This document shows positions 50,850-57,631 of a stretch of 64,000 nt of DNA, in pieces; positions within the stretch are counted from its first letter, which is position 1; each line of letters opens with the position of its first letter. The stretch comes from Rhizobium sp. Q54 (GTDB lineage Bacteria; Pseudomonadota; Alphaproteobacteria; Micropepsales; Micropepsaceae), in assembly GCA_945882615.1 (NCBI GenBank), contig CAMCWK010000006.1:62001-126000 (forward strand), written 5' to 3'. Under the pieces are notes generated by a model that was not told the origin of the DNA, searched no databases, and worked only from the letters and a program-made list of their open reading frames with translations. A program made the translations under genes and the position numbers.

Positions 50850-52198
50850 ATATTCGTTCGCTGCGCCTGCGTCTGCTGGTGGGCGCCGCCATCGCGATCC
50901 TGATTTCGCTTGCCGTGGCCTGGTCGGTCATGACGGTGCTGTTCCAGCGCCATCTGGAACGGCGCGAGATTCAGGAACTGGATCGCCAGGCGGTGCCGCT
51001 GATCGCGGGGCTGCAAGTGGATGCCAAGGGCCGCTTGTCGGTCACGGCCCAGCCGCCCGATCCGCGCTTCACCCGCCCTTCCAGCGGGCTCTACTGGCAG
51101 ATTTCCAGCGAGCACGGCCGCATGCGGTCGCGTTCGCTATGGGACCAGGAACTGCCCACCGCCCATGCCGATGCCGGCGATGAACATAACTGGCACAACC
51201 GCACGGTGGCCGGACCCTTCGAGCCCGAGCTGCTGCTGCTGGAACGGCGGCTGAAAATCGCGGGCGGCCATGACGTGCTGATCCAGCTGGCCGAGGATCA
51301 GGCGCCGGTGCGCCGGGCCAGCGCCGAGTTCGGCTATGAACTGTTCCTGTTCCTCACCGCGCTATGGCTGGTGCTGGCGGGGGCGGCGGCGGTGCAGGTG
51401 CAGCTGGGCCTCAAGCCGCTGACCCATCTGCGCGACGCGCTGCGCGCACTGCGGCTCAATCCGTCCGAGCGCCTGACGGTCGCCGAGCATCCGCCGGAAG
51501 TCGAACCCCTCACCCGCGCCATCAACCAACTGGCCGAAACCCGCGAACAGGATCTGGCGCGGGCTCGGCGGCGCTCCGCCGATCTGGCGCATGGGCTCAA
51601 GACGCCGCTGTCGGTTCTTGCTGCGGAAAGCCGGCAGCTGCGCGCGCGCGGCGATGCCGCTGTGGCCGACGGCCTGGACCGCGCCATCGCCGCCGCCGGC
51701 GCCGCCATCGAAGCCGAACTGGCGCGCGCCAAGGCCGCCGCCGCGCGCCAGAGCATCACCCCGCAACGGGTGCCGGCGCGGGTGGTGGCCGAACGCGTGA
51801 TCGCGGTGGTCGAACATACCGAGGCGGGCGGCAAGCTGGCCTTCGATATCGAAGTGCCGGGTGATTTGACCGTGCCGGGCAGCCCCGAGGAGTTGTCGGA
51901 AATCCTGGGCGCGCTGAGCGAGAATGCCACCCGCTTTGCCCGCCGACTGGTGCGCATCTGCGGGACGCGCGACGACAAATCCGTGCGGCTGACGGTGGAG
52001 GATGACGGGCCGGGCCTGGATGACTGGGACGCCGAACAGGCGCTGGTGCGCGGGCGGCGGCTGGACGAAAGCGGACCGGGACACGGGCTGGGGCTTTCCA
52101 TCGCCCGCGATCTGGTGGAGGCGCGCGGCGGCGCCATCAGTCTGAAACGCTCAGGCCTGGGCGGGCTTCAGGTGGAGATGGTCTGGCCGCTGGCCTGA
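50846..52198 (+). CDS. PhoQ-like sensor histidine kinase
   Basis: A 450-aa kinase starting at a TTG inside the overlap with the regulator. Two membrane helices (about 10-33 and 166-187) enclose a periplasmic sensor of about 130 residues. A short HAMP-like linker, a dimerisation/phospho-acceptor helix SADLAHGLKTPLSVL (His249), and a HATPase with a VEDDGPGLDDWD ATP-lid and GHGLGLSIARDLVEA follow. The GLKTPL wording (not ELRTPL) is typical of PhoQ-like kinases. The 3' end overlaps the convergent regulator gene by 31 bp. Confidence 0.92.
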   Translation: MNIRSLRLRLLVGAAIAILISLAVAWSVMTVLFQRHLERREIQELDRQAVPLIAGLQVDAKGRLSVTAQPPDPRFTRPSSGLYWQISSEHGRMRSRSLWDQELPTAHADAGDEHNWHNRTVAGPFEPELLLLERRLKIAGGHDVLIQLAEDQAPVRRASAEFGYELFLFLTALWLVLAGAAAVQVQLGLKPLTHLRDALRALRLNPSERLTVAEHPPEVEPLTRAINQLAETREQDLARARRRSADLAHGLKTPLSVLAAESRQLRARGDAAVADGLDRAIAAAGAAIEAELARAKAAAARQSITPQRVPARVVAERVIAVVEHTEAGGKLAFDIEVPGDLTVPGSPEELSEILGALSENATRFARRLVRICGTRDDKSVRLTVEDDGPGLDDWDAEQALVRGRRLDESGPGHGLGLSIARDLVEARGGAISLKRSGLGGLQVEMVWPLA

Positions 52199-52572
52199 TC
52201 GATATCAGAGGGGGAGGCGCCGCCTTTGAGCGCGACCACCACCAGCATCTCCAAAGCCCGCTTCAGGTCGGCGGGCTGGAAAGGCTTTTGCAGCACCGGG
52301 CAGCCGCGATGGCGCTCGGGAATGCCGCGCATCCCATAGCCGGTGGCGAAGATGAAGGGGATTTCCTGGGCCGTCAGCTTGTCCGCGAAATCGAACACGT
52401 CGCGGCCGTTGAGATGCACGTCCAGCACGGCCAGATCATAGTCCTGGGCGCGCTTCATCGCTTCGTCCAGGTGACTGACCACGCCCGCCACCTCATAGCC
52501 GAACTCGGCCAGGACATCCTCCATGAACATCGCCACGATGATCTCGTCTTCGACAATGAGAATTCTTGTCAT
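52168..52572 (-). CDS. Stand-alone response regulator receiver protein
   Basis: A 134-aa single receiver domain: VEDE acidic pocket (7-10), phospho-acceptor Asp51 in LAVLDVHLNGRDVF, the conserved Thr in FIFATGYG, and Lys in VLQKPFQPADL. No output domain is present, so it works as a phospho-relay or by protein contact. The start is the ATG at 52572. Just upstream lies a duplicate of its first eleven codons. It follows the HWE kinase gene and is probably its cognate partner, under the EcfG-type promoter. Its last 31 bp overlap the convergent PhoQ-like gene. Confidence 0.9.
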   Translation of the reverse strand: MTRILIVEDEIIVAMFMEDVLAEFGYEVAGVVSHLDEAMKRAQDYDLAVLDVHLNGRDVFDFADKLTAQEIPFIFATGYGMRGIPERHRGCPVLQKPFQPADLKRALEMLVVVALKGGASPSDIDQASGQTIST

Positions 52573-52652
52573 GGCGCGCACCCGCGATTTTTTTTCATGG
52601 CGCGCGTCCGCGCGCGGGGGATCTCGTCTTCGACGATCAGAATTCTTGTCAT
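52569..52652 (-). pseudogene. Duplicated start of the response-regulator gene (27-codon leader ORF)
   Basis: ATG at 52652 begins MTRILIVEDEIPRARTRAMK..., whose first 11 residues are identical to the regulator's MTRILIVEDEI. About 35 bp (52619-52653 and 52539-52573) are near-identical at DNA level, 80 bp apart. The copy runs 27 codons to a TGA that overlaps the regulator ATG by 4 nt. It contains an A8 run (ATGAAAAAAAATC), and a -1 slip there would join the leader to the regulator frame. It may be a dead partial duplication or a translated leader. Confidence 0.6.
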
Positions 52653-52671
52653 GCCGTAGTCGCTTTCGCAG

Positions 52672-53790
52672 CTATTCGAGTTTCATGATCCATTCGCAGG
52701 CAAGACCATCGGCCGCGAAGTCCAGCCGCACCATCCCGCCCAGTTCGCGCCCCAGCCCATGTTCGATCAGCCGAAGGCCGAAACCCCTTTGCCGGGGATG
52801 CACGACCGGCGGCCCGCCGCTTTCCCGCCAGGTCAGTTTCAGGGTCTTGCCGTCGGGCGCGATCTCCCAGCTGACCGCCACCACACCGGTGGCGTTGGAG
52901 AGCGCGCCATAGCGGGCCGCGTTGGTCGCCAGTTCGTGAAAGCCCATGCCCAGCGCCAGCGCCCGCTTGGTGTCCAGATGCACCGCCGGTCCGTCCGCCG
53001 TGAAGCGCGTGCTGCCTTCCTCGCGCCAGGGGCGCAGGGCCCGGCGGATCACCCCTTCGAGCGAGGCCCCTTCCCAATTGTCCATGGTCAAGAGGTCATG
53101 CTGGGCCGACAGGGCGAACAGCCGCGCCAGGAAGGTGTCGCGCGCCGGCGCATCCACGCCCTTCAGCGTCTGCATCGCCATGGCCTGCACCGTGGCCAGG
53201 GAATTCTTCACCCGGTGATTGAGTTCGTCCAGCAGCAGGTTCTGGTGCCGCTCGATACGGCGGCGATGCTCGATCTCCAGCGCCAGCATCTGCGAGGAGC
53301 GCACCTGGTCGGTCTCGTCGGTGATGATGCCGATCACGCCGACGACCGCGCCGCCTTCTTCGCGCACCGGCGACAGCGAAAAGGTGTAATAGCTTTCTTC
53401 CGCCGCACCGCGTCCCATGGCCAGCGGCTCGGCTTCGAAATAGCAGGAATGGCCCTGGATGGCGGCGCCCGCGCGCTCGGCAATCTGGTCCCAGCTGTCG
53501 CCCCAGGCGCGCGCCGCCGGAAGGCCCATCCCGGCTGGGTGGCGATGACCCAGAATGGGGATCAGCGCATCGTTATAGAACTGGACCAGCTCAGGGCCCC
53601 ACCACAGCCACATGGGCTGATGCGATGCCAGAAGCGTGCGCAGGCAGGTGCGCAAGGTTTGCGGCCAGCTTTCGGTGTGTCCCAGAGAGGTTGCGGACCA
53701 GTCGATCACACGCATGGCTGCGCCCGACGCGCCGCCACCTGCAAGAAAGTCGGGCGCGTGGTTCATGGCAAGCGGGGCATGCAGGGTCAT
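52672..53790 (-). CDS. HWE-family sensor histidine kinase with PAS-like sensor
   Basis: A 372-aa soluble kinase. A PAS-like domain (about 25-165, LWWGPELVQFYNDALIPILGHRHP) leads to the HWE dimerisation motif LLLDELNHRVKNSLATVQAMA with phospho-acceptor His192. The atypical HATPase has FHELATNAARYGALS and LTWRESGGPPV (the W-x-E signature), ending RLIEHGLGRELGG. HWE kinases in alphaproteobacteria often feed the general stress response. A perfect GGAAC-N17-CGTT promoter lies about 48 bp upstream, and a receiver-only regulator gene follows. There are no membrane helices. Confidence 0.92.
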   Translation of the reverse strand: MTLHAPLAMNHAPDFLAGGGASGAAMRVIDWSATSLGHTESWPQTLRTCLRTLLASHQPMWLWWGPELVQFYNDALIPILGHRHPAGMGLPAARAWGDSWDQIAERAGAAIQGHSCYFEAEPLAMGRGAAEESYYTFSLSPVREEGGAVVGVIGIITDETDQVRSSQMLALEIEHRRRIERHQNLLLDELNHRVKNSLATVQAMAMQTLKGVDAPARDTFLARLFALSAQHDLLTMDNWEGASLEGVIRRALRPWREEGSTRFTADGPAVHLDTKRALALGMGFHELATNAARYGALSNATGVVAVSWEIAPDGKTLKLTWRESGGPPVVHPRQRGFGLRLIEHGLGRELGGMVRLDFAADGLACEWIMKLE

Positions 53791-53837
53791 GCTTTGGGAC
53801 CATCGAGCGTCCGCGGGGCGCCCACCTCGTCAATTTC

Positions 53838-53863
53838 AACGATTGCGCTGGCGCCAAAGTTCC
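53838..53863 (-). promoter_or_regulatory. EcfG-type general stress promoter for the HWE kinase operon
   Basis: The minus strand reads GGAAC, 17 bp, CGTT, the consensus of the alphaproteobacterial stress sigma factor EcfG (sigma-T). Transcription would start about 40 bp before the kinase ATG. Confidence 0.7.
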
Positions 53864-53903
53864 ATGACAGTGCCAAATGACTGGAATTATTCCAACCTGC
53901 CGC

Positions 53904-53928
53904 GGAACCTTGGCGGTTGCCGGCGGTT
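53904..53928 (+). promoter_or_regulatory. Near-consensus EcfG-type promoter before egtB
   Basis: GGAAC, 16 bp, GGTT differs from the EcfG consensus in one base of the -10 element. It lies about 35 bp upstream of the chosen egtB start and is divergent from the kinase promoter. Confidence 0.35.
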
Positions 53929-53962
53929 TCAAGAGGTTCAGAATTCATATACCCGGGGCATT

Positions 53963-55144
53963 GTGATCCGAGCCGCAGTCCAGCCGACATCTGACCTGGC
54001 GCAGAGTTATGCCCAGGTGCGCGCCCGCAGCCTGACCCTGGCCGCGCCGCTCAGCGCGGAAGACTGCACCATCCAGTCCATGCCTGATGCCAGCCCGGCG
54101 AAATGGCACCTGGCCCATACCACATGGTTCTTTGAAACCGTGATCCTGTCGCGCGTCCCCGGTTATGCGCCGTTCGATCCGCGCTTCGCCTATCTGTTCA
54201 ATTCCTATTACGAGGCGCTGGGCCCGCGCCATCCGCGCCCGCGCCGCGGCCTTCTCACCCGCCCCTCGCTGGAAGAGGTTCTGGCCTACCGCGCCCATGT
54301 CGATGCGGCGATGCAGGAGGCTTGCCAGGATGTGACGCTGCACGATGCCACCCTGCTGGGCCTTCATCACGAGCAGCAGCATCAGGAACTGATCCTGACC
54401 GACATCAAGCATGCTTTCTTCTCGAACCCGCTGTTGCCCGCTTACGATTCACAGACACGCGCGTCGGCGCCCGCAACACCGGTCAATGGCATCGCCATTC
54501 CGGGCGGCGTCGCGCTGATCGGACATGACGGCGGAGGCTTCGCCTTCGACAATGAAACGCCGCGCCATCAGGTGCTGCTGCGTCCCTTCCGCATCGCCTC
54601 GCGGCCCGTCAGCAATGGCGAATACCGCGCCTTCATCGAAGACGGCGGCTATCGCCGCCCGGAATTCTGGCTGTCGGACGGCTGGAGCAAGGTGCAGGAA
54701 GAAGGCTGGGACGCGCCGCTCTACTGGCTGCAGGATGATGACGGCAGTGCCAGGAAGAATTCCGATGTCTTCACCTTGTCGGGTGTGCAGCCTCTCGATC
54801 CCAACGCACCGGTCGAGCATGTCAGCTTCTTTGAAGCGGCGGCCTATGCCGCCTGGGCGGGCGCGCGGCTGCCCACCGAGTTCGAATGGGAGGCGGCATC
54901 GCCGCTGATCGATCACGGCCAGGTGTGGGAATGGACCCGCTCGGCTTACGACCCCTATCCCGGCTTCAAGCCATTCGATGGCCTAGCCGCCGAATATAAC
55001 GGCAAGTTCATGGTGGGTCAGATGGTGCTGCGCGGCGGATCAAGCGCCACGCCGCCGGGCCATATCCGTTCGACCTATCGCAATTTTTTCCCGCCGCAGG
55101 CCCGTTGGCAGTTCAGCGGTATTCGCCTGGTCGAGGACATATGA
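53963..55144 (+). CDS. egtB: Ergothioneine biosynthesis sulfoxide synthase EgtB
   Basis: Non-heme iron enzyme joining hercynine with a thiol (gamma-Glu-Cys or Cys) in ergothioneine synthesis. I start at the GTG 53963 (393 aa), where family homology begins (LAQSYAQVRARSLTLAAPLSAED). The N-terminal DinB-like domain gives the iron His set: HLAHTTWFFE (His52) and LHHEQQHQE (His136, His140). The C-terminal formylglycine-generating-type domain (about 170-390) has GGVALIGHDGGGFAFDNETPRHQV, ARLPTEFEWEAA, and VLRGGSSATPPGHIRSTYRNFFPP. The stop overlaps egtD by 4 nt. The track ORF runs 109 codons too far upstream. Confidence 0.95.
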   Translation: MIRAAVQPTSDLAQSYAQVRARSLTLAAPLSAEDCTIQSMPDASPAKWHLAHTTWFFETVILSRVPGYAPFDPRFAYLFNSYYEALGPRHPRPRRGLLTRPSLEEVLAYRAHVDAAMQEACQDVTLHDATLLGLHHEQQHQELILTDIKHAFFSNPLLPAYDSQTRASAPATPVNGIAIPGGVALIGHDGGGFAFDNETPRHQVLLRPFRIASRPVSNGEYRAFIEDGGYRRPEFWLSDGWSKVQEEGWDAPLYWLQDDDGSARKNSDVFTLSGVQPLDPNAPVEHVSFFEAAAYAAWAGARLPTEFEWEAASPLIDHGQVWEWTRSAYDPYPGFKPFDGLAAEYNGKFMVGQMVLRGGSSATPPGHIRSTYRNFFPPQARWQFSGIRLVEDI

Positions 55145-56097
55145 TGGACGCACAACTGGCCCAGCTGCGGCCCACCGCGCCACACACCGGCAGCTTCGCC
55201 GACTGCCTGATGGCGGGCCTGCGCAAAAACCCCAAGGAAATCGCCTGCAAGTATTTCTACGACGCGGCGGGTTCAAAGCTGTTCGACGAGATCTGCGAGC
55301 TGCCGGAATATTACCAGACCCGCACCGAGACCATGCTGCTGACCCGCCATGCCGGCGAGATCGCGGCGCTGATCGGGGACGGCGCGGAGATCGTGGAATT
55401 CGGCGCCGGGTCCTTGCGCAAGGTGCGCCTCCTGCTGGATGCGGCGAAGGCGGGCGCCTATACGCCGCTGGATATTTCCGGCGCGTATCTGGCGGGCGTG
55501 GTGCGCCAACTGGCGGCGGACTATCCGCACCTGACCCTGCGCCCGCTGGTGGGCGATTTCACCTTGCCGCTGGACATCCCCGCTTTGCCGGGCCATTCGC
55601 GCCGCGCCGGATTCTTCCCCGGTTCGACCATCGGCAATTTCAAGCCCGACGCCGCCATGGCGCTGCTGCGCCGGATGCGTGGTGTCTTGAATGGCGGCGG
55701 CCTTCTGGTCGGCGTCGATCTGGTCAAGGACCCGGCGCGTCTGCACGCCGCTTACAATGACGCCGCCGGGGTGACGGCGCTGTTCAACAAGAATCTTCTG
55801 GTGCGGGCCAATCGCGAGTTGGGCGCCGATTTCGATGTCGACGACTTCGCCCATTACGCGCCCTACAACCCCAATGCCCACCGCATCGAAATGTACCTGG
55901 TCAGCCGCAAGCGCCAGCGCGTCACCATCGCCGGCGAGCATTTCGATTTCGCCCATGGCGAGGCGGTGCATAGCGAGGACAGTCACAAATACACCATCGA
56001 ATCCTTCCGCGAGATGGCGGTGCGCGCCGGCTTCCGCCCGCGCACGGTGTGGACCGATGCGGAGCGGCTGTTCAGCCTGCACTGGCTGGAAAGCTGA
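55141..56097 (+). CDS. egtD: L-histidine N-alpha-methyltransferase EgtD
   Basis: SAM-dependent enzyme trimethylating histidine to hercynine, the substrate of EgtB. The 318 aa show KYFYDAAGSKLFDEICELPEYYQTRTE (about 38-64), the SAM block VEFGAGSLRKVRLLLDA (about 85-101), FFPGSTIGNF (about 158-167), NKNLLVRANRELGADFD (about 218-234) and FRPRTVWTDAERLFSLHWLES at the end. The start lies in an ATGA overlap with egtB. No egtA, egtC or egtE genes are adjacent, as is common outside actinobacteria. Confidence 0.96.
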   Translation: MMDAQLAQLRPTAPHTGSFADCLMAGLRKNPKEIACKYFYDAAGSKLFDEICELPEYYQTRTETMLLTRHAGEIAALIGDGAEIVEFGAGSLRKVRLLLDAAKAGAYTPLDISGAYLAGVVRQLAADYPHLTLRPLVGDFTLPLDIPALPGHSRRAGFFPGSTIGNFKPDAAMALLRRMRGVLNGGGLLVGVDLVKDPARLHAAYNDAAGVTALFNKNLLVRANRELGADFDVDDFAHYAPYNPNAHRIEMYLVSRKRQRVTIAGEHFDFAHGEAVHSEDSHKYTIESFREMAVRAGFRPRTVWTDAERLFSLHWLES

Positions 56098-56153
56098 CCC
56101 CGCCTCCCCGAACCGGGCCCAAGTCGGGAACTTTCCCCCCTTCGCATCCAAAA

Positions 56154-56606
56154 ATGGATGACGTCTTACGCGCTGGGGGCATGCCACCGGCGGCAGAGAT
56201 CGGCGTTTTGCTTCCTGCTAGTGGAATCACGTCTATGGCTGGATTGCGCCTGACCCCCGAGATGTTGGAAGGGGCCTATGAATATCTGAGGGTTAGCCCA
56301 CCCTTCAGCCGCTGGAACCTGCCCCATGCCGATCAGGTCAGCTTCCGGGTGATGGGAACCCGCGACCGGTTCGGGCACTTTCGGGGCCGCCACAAGCGGG
56401 CATCCGGCAATGAGGCTTTCAGCGAAATCGCCATTTCCGCCGGGATGGTGCGCAGCAGCGACCTGCTGATCGCCACCATGGCGCATGAAATGATCCATCT
56501 TTACCAGGACGAAACCGGCACGGCGCGCGGCCATCACAATCCCGCCTTCCAAAAACTGGCGCGGCGGGTGTGCGCCGCGCATGGCTTTGATCTGGAATCC
56601 TTCTGA
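56154..56606 (+). CDS. SprT-like zinc metallopeptidase-domain protein
   Basis: A 150-aa protein, start chosen at the ATG 56154 (MDDVLRAGG); a later ATG (MAGLRLTPEM, residue 28) is also possible. LLIATMAHEMIHLYQDETG supplies HExxH (His111, Glu112, His115), and GHHNPAFQKLARRV gives the third histidine, the layout of SprT/SprTN-like proteases. The C-terminal zinc ribbon of classical SprT is absent. Related proteins act on DNA-protein crosslinks, but short bacterial members are uncharacterised. It stands alone, 56 bp after egtD. Confidence 0.8.
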   Translation: MDDVLRAGGMPPAAEIGVLLPASGITSMAGLRLTPEMLEGAYEYLRVSPPFSRWNLPHADQVSFRVMGTRDRFGHFRGRHKRASGNEAFSEIAISAGMVRSSDLLIATMAHEMIHLYQDETGTARGHHNPAFQKLARRVCAAHGFDLESF

Positions 56607-56623
56607 GAGCGGTGCTTGCCCGC

Positions 56624-56655
56624 TTGACTCCGTACCATGGTACGTACCGTAAGCC
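56624..56655 (+). promoter_or_regulatory. MerR-type promoter/operator before the metallothionein-like gene
   Basis: TTGACT is followed by the perfect 12-bp palindrome GTACCATGGTAC (56632-56643) and by GTAAGC/TAAGCC at a 19-20 bp spacing. A consensus -35, overlong spacer and central dyad are the marks of promoters activated by MerR-family metal sensors; mer promoters even share the TTGACTCCGTAC start. No merR-like gene is in the window. Confidence 0.6.
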
Positions 56656-56684
56656 TTGTGGATCACCAACCAACGAGGTCATCC

Positions 56685-56762
56685 ATGACGAAGAACCAGA
56701 CGGAAAAAAGCTGCAAATGCGCGCCCTGCACCTGCAAGCCCTGCCGCTGCGGCGCGAAGTAA
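56685..56762 (+). CDS. Metallothionein-like 25-aa cysteine-rich peptide
   Basis: A mini-gene too short for the ORF track. GAGG stands 7 nt before ATG, and 25 codons end in TAA. After the leader MTKNQTEKS comes CKCAPCTCKPCRCG: six cysteines in a CxCxxCxCxxCxCG array, able to bind one or more soft metal ions (Cu+, Zn, Cd, Hg). No other domain is present. A MerR-type promoter with a GTACCATGGTAC dyad lies 40-60 bp upstream and a strong hairpin follows, so it is an independent transcription unit. I do not recognise a named family, and the metal is unknown. Confidence 0.7.
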   Translation: MTKNQTEKSCKCAPCTCKPCRCGAK

Positions 56763-56770
56763 GACGGTGA

Positions 56771-56797
56771 CACGGGTCCGGCGATGCCGGGCCCGTG
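56771..56797. terminator. Hairpin between the cysteine-rich peptide and the convergent transglycosylase gene
   Basis: CACGGGTCCGGC, loop GAT, GCCGGGCCCGTG makes a 12-bp stem with one G-T wobble. It is a probable bidirectional terminator, without a T run. Confidence 0.65.
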
Positions 56798-56806
56798 CGC
56801 CATCTC

Positions 56807-57631
56807 TCAGATCTTGCCGCCGCGAATGCGGATCGCTTCCGTCACGGTCTTGCTATCTTCGCGCACGCCCTGGGTCTGGCGCGCCCCCAGCCGGATCACC
56901 GATTTGACATCAGGTCCATACTCGCCCGGCAGCACGGCGCGCACCGCCATCACCGCCAGCGGGTCGACCAGAACCTGCGACCCGTCAGGACGGGTCAGTT
57001 TTGCCGCGAAGATCGAGGTGCCGTCATCCTTGCCGCCCAGTATGGCATTGATACGCACGATGTAATCGCGCGTCTCCTTCGGCAGCGCACTGCCCTTCTG
57101 CATCGCCGCATCCACCTGTCCCGGCCCCGCATTGTAGGCCGCGAACATTATGGGATAGGCGTACTTGCTCCGCAGCCAGCGCAGATAGGCCGCGCCGGCA
57201 TGAATATTATCCTCGGGCTTGAAGGCATCCGGGCCCAGCCGGTGATCGGCCGCCATTTCCTTATAGGTGCCGGGCATCACCTGCATGATGCCCATGGCGC
57301 CCTTGGTTGAAACCATGCGCATGTTTTCCGACAGCATGGTGCGCCCGCCGCTTTCCACCCGCATCACCGCATTGATCCAGGCCACCGGAACGCCGAAGCG
57401 CTTTGCAGCCTTGGCCACCGGCGCCTTCCAGCGCCGGATCAGCTGGGCCGGGCTCATCGCCTGTTCCTTTTGATATTCGGAAATGACAGGCTTCTTCGTC
57501 GCCGCGGGGTTTTTAAGTGAAGACGCCTGCGCCGGTTTTTTGACCGGCGCAGGCGCGGCTTCCCCACGGGAAGAAAGCATCAGGAAGGACGCAAGACAGG
57601 CCGCACAAATGACGGCCGCCTGTTGCATCAT
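56807..57631 (-). CDS. Lytic transglycosylase (SLT domain)
   Basis: A 274-aa exported murein lytic enzyme. A signal peptide (about 1-25), a Lys/Pro/Ala linker and an SLT lysozyme-like domain (about 72-205) are visible. The domain holds catalytic Glu93 in VMRVESGGR, KGAMGIMQVMPGTY (about 110-123) and MFAAYNAGPGQV (about 161-172). A C-terminal part (about 205-274) is not typical and may bind a partner. The start overlaps the stop of the PQQ dehydrogenase gene by 4 nt, so they form one operon. Small transglycosylases like this can serve secretion or conjugation systems, but none is present. Confidence 0.92.
   Translation of the reverse strand: MMQQAAVICAACLASFLMLSSRGEAAPAPVKKPAQASSLKNPAATKKPVISEYQKEQAMSPAQLIRRWKAPVAKAAKRFGVPVAWINAVMRVESGGRTMLSENMRMVSTKGAMGIMQVMPGTYKEMAADHRLGPDAFKPEDNIHAGAAYLRWLRSKYAYPIMFAAYNAGPGQVDAAMQKGSALPKETRDYIVRINAILGGKDDGTSIFAAKLTRPDGSQVLVDPLAVMAVRAVLPGEYGPDVKSVIRLGARQTQGVREDSKTVTEAIRIRGGKI

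Noticed and set aside
52194-52207. CTGATCGATATCAG as an operator
   Set aside because: It covers the stop codon of the PhoQ-like gene within the convergent overlap and has no gene start nearby; likely chance.
53963-55144. 502-aa version of EgtB starting at 53636
   Set aside because: The extra 109 residues cross the HWE kinase start and the divergent promoters; family homology begins after the GTG at 53963.
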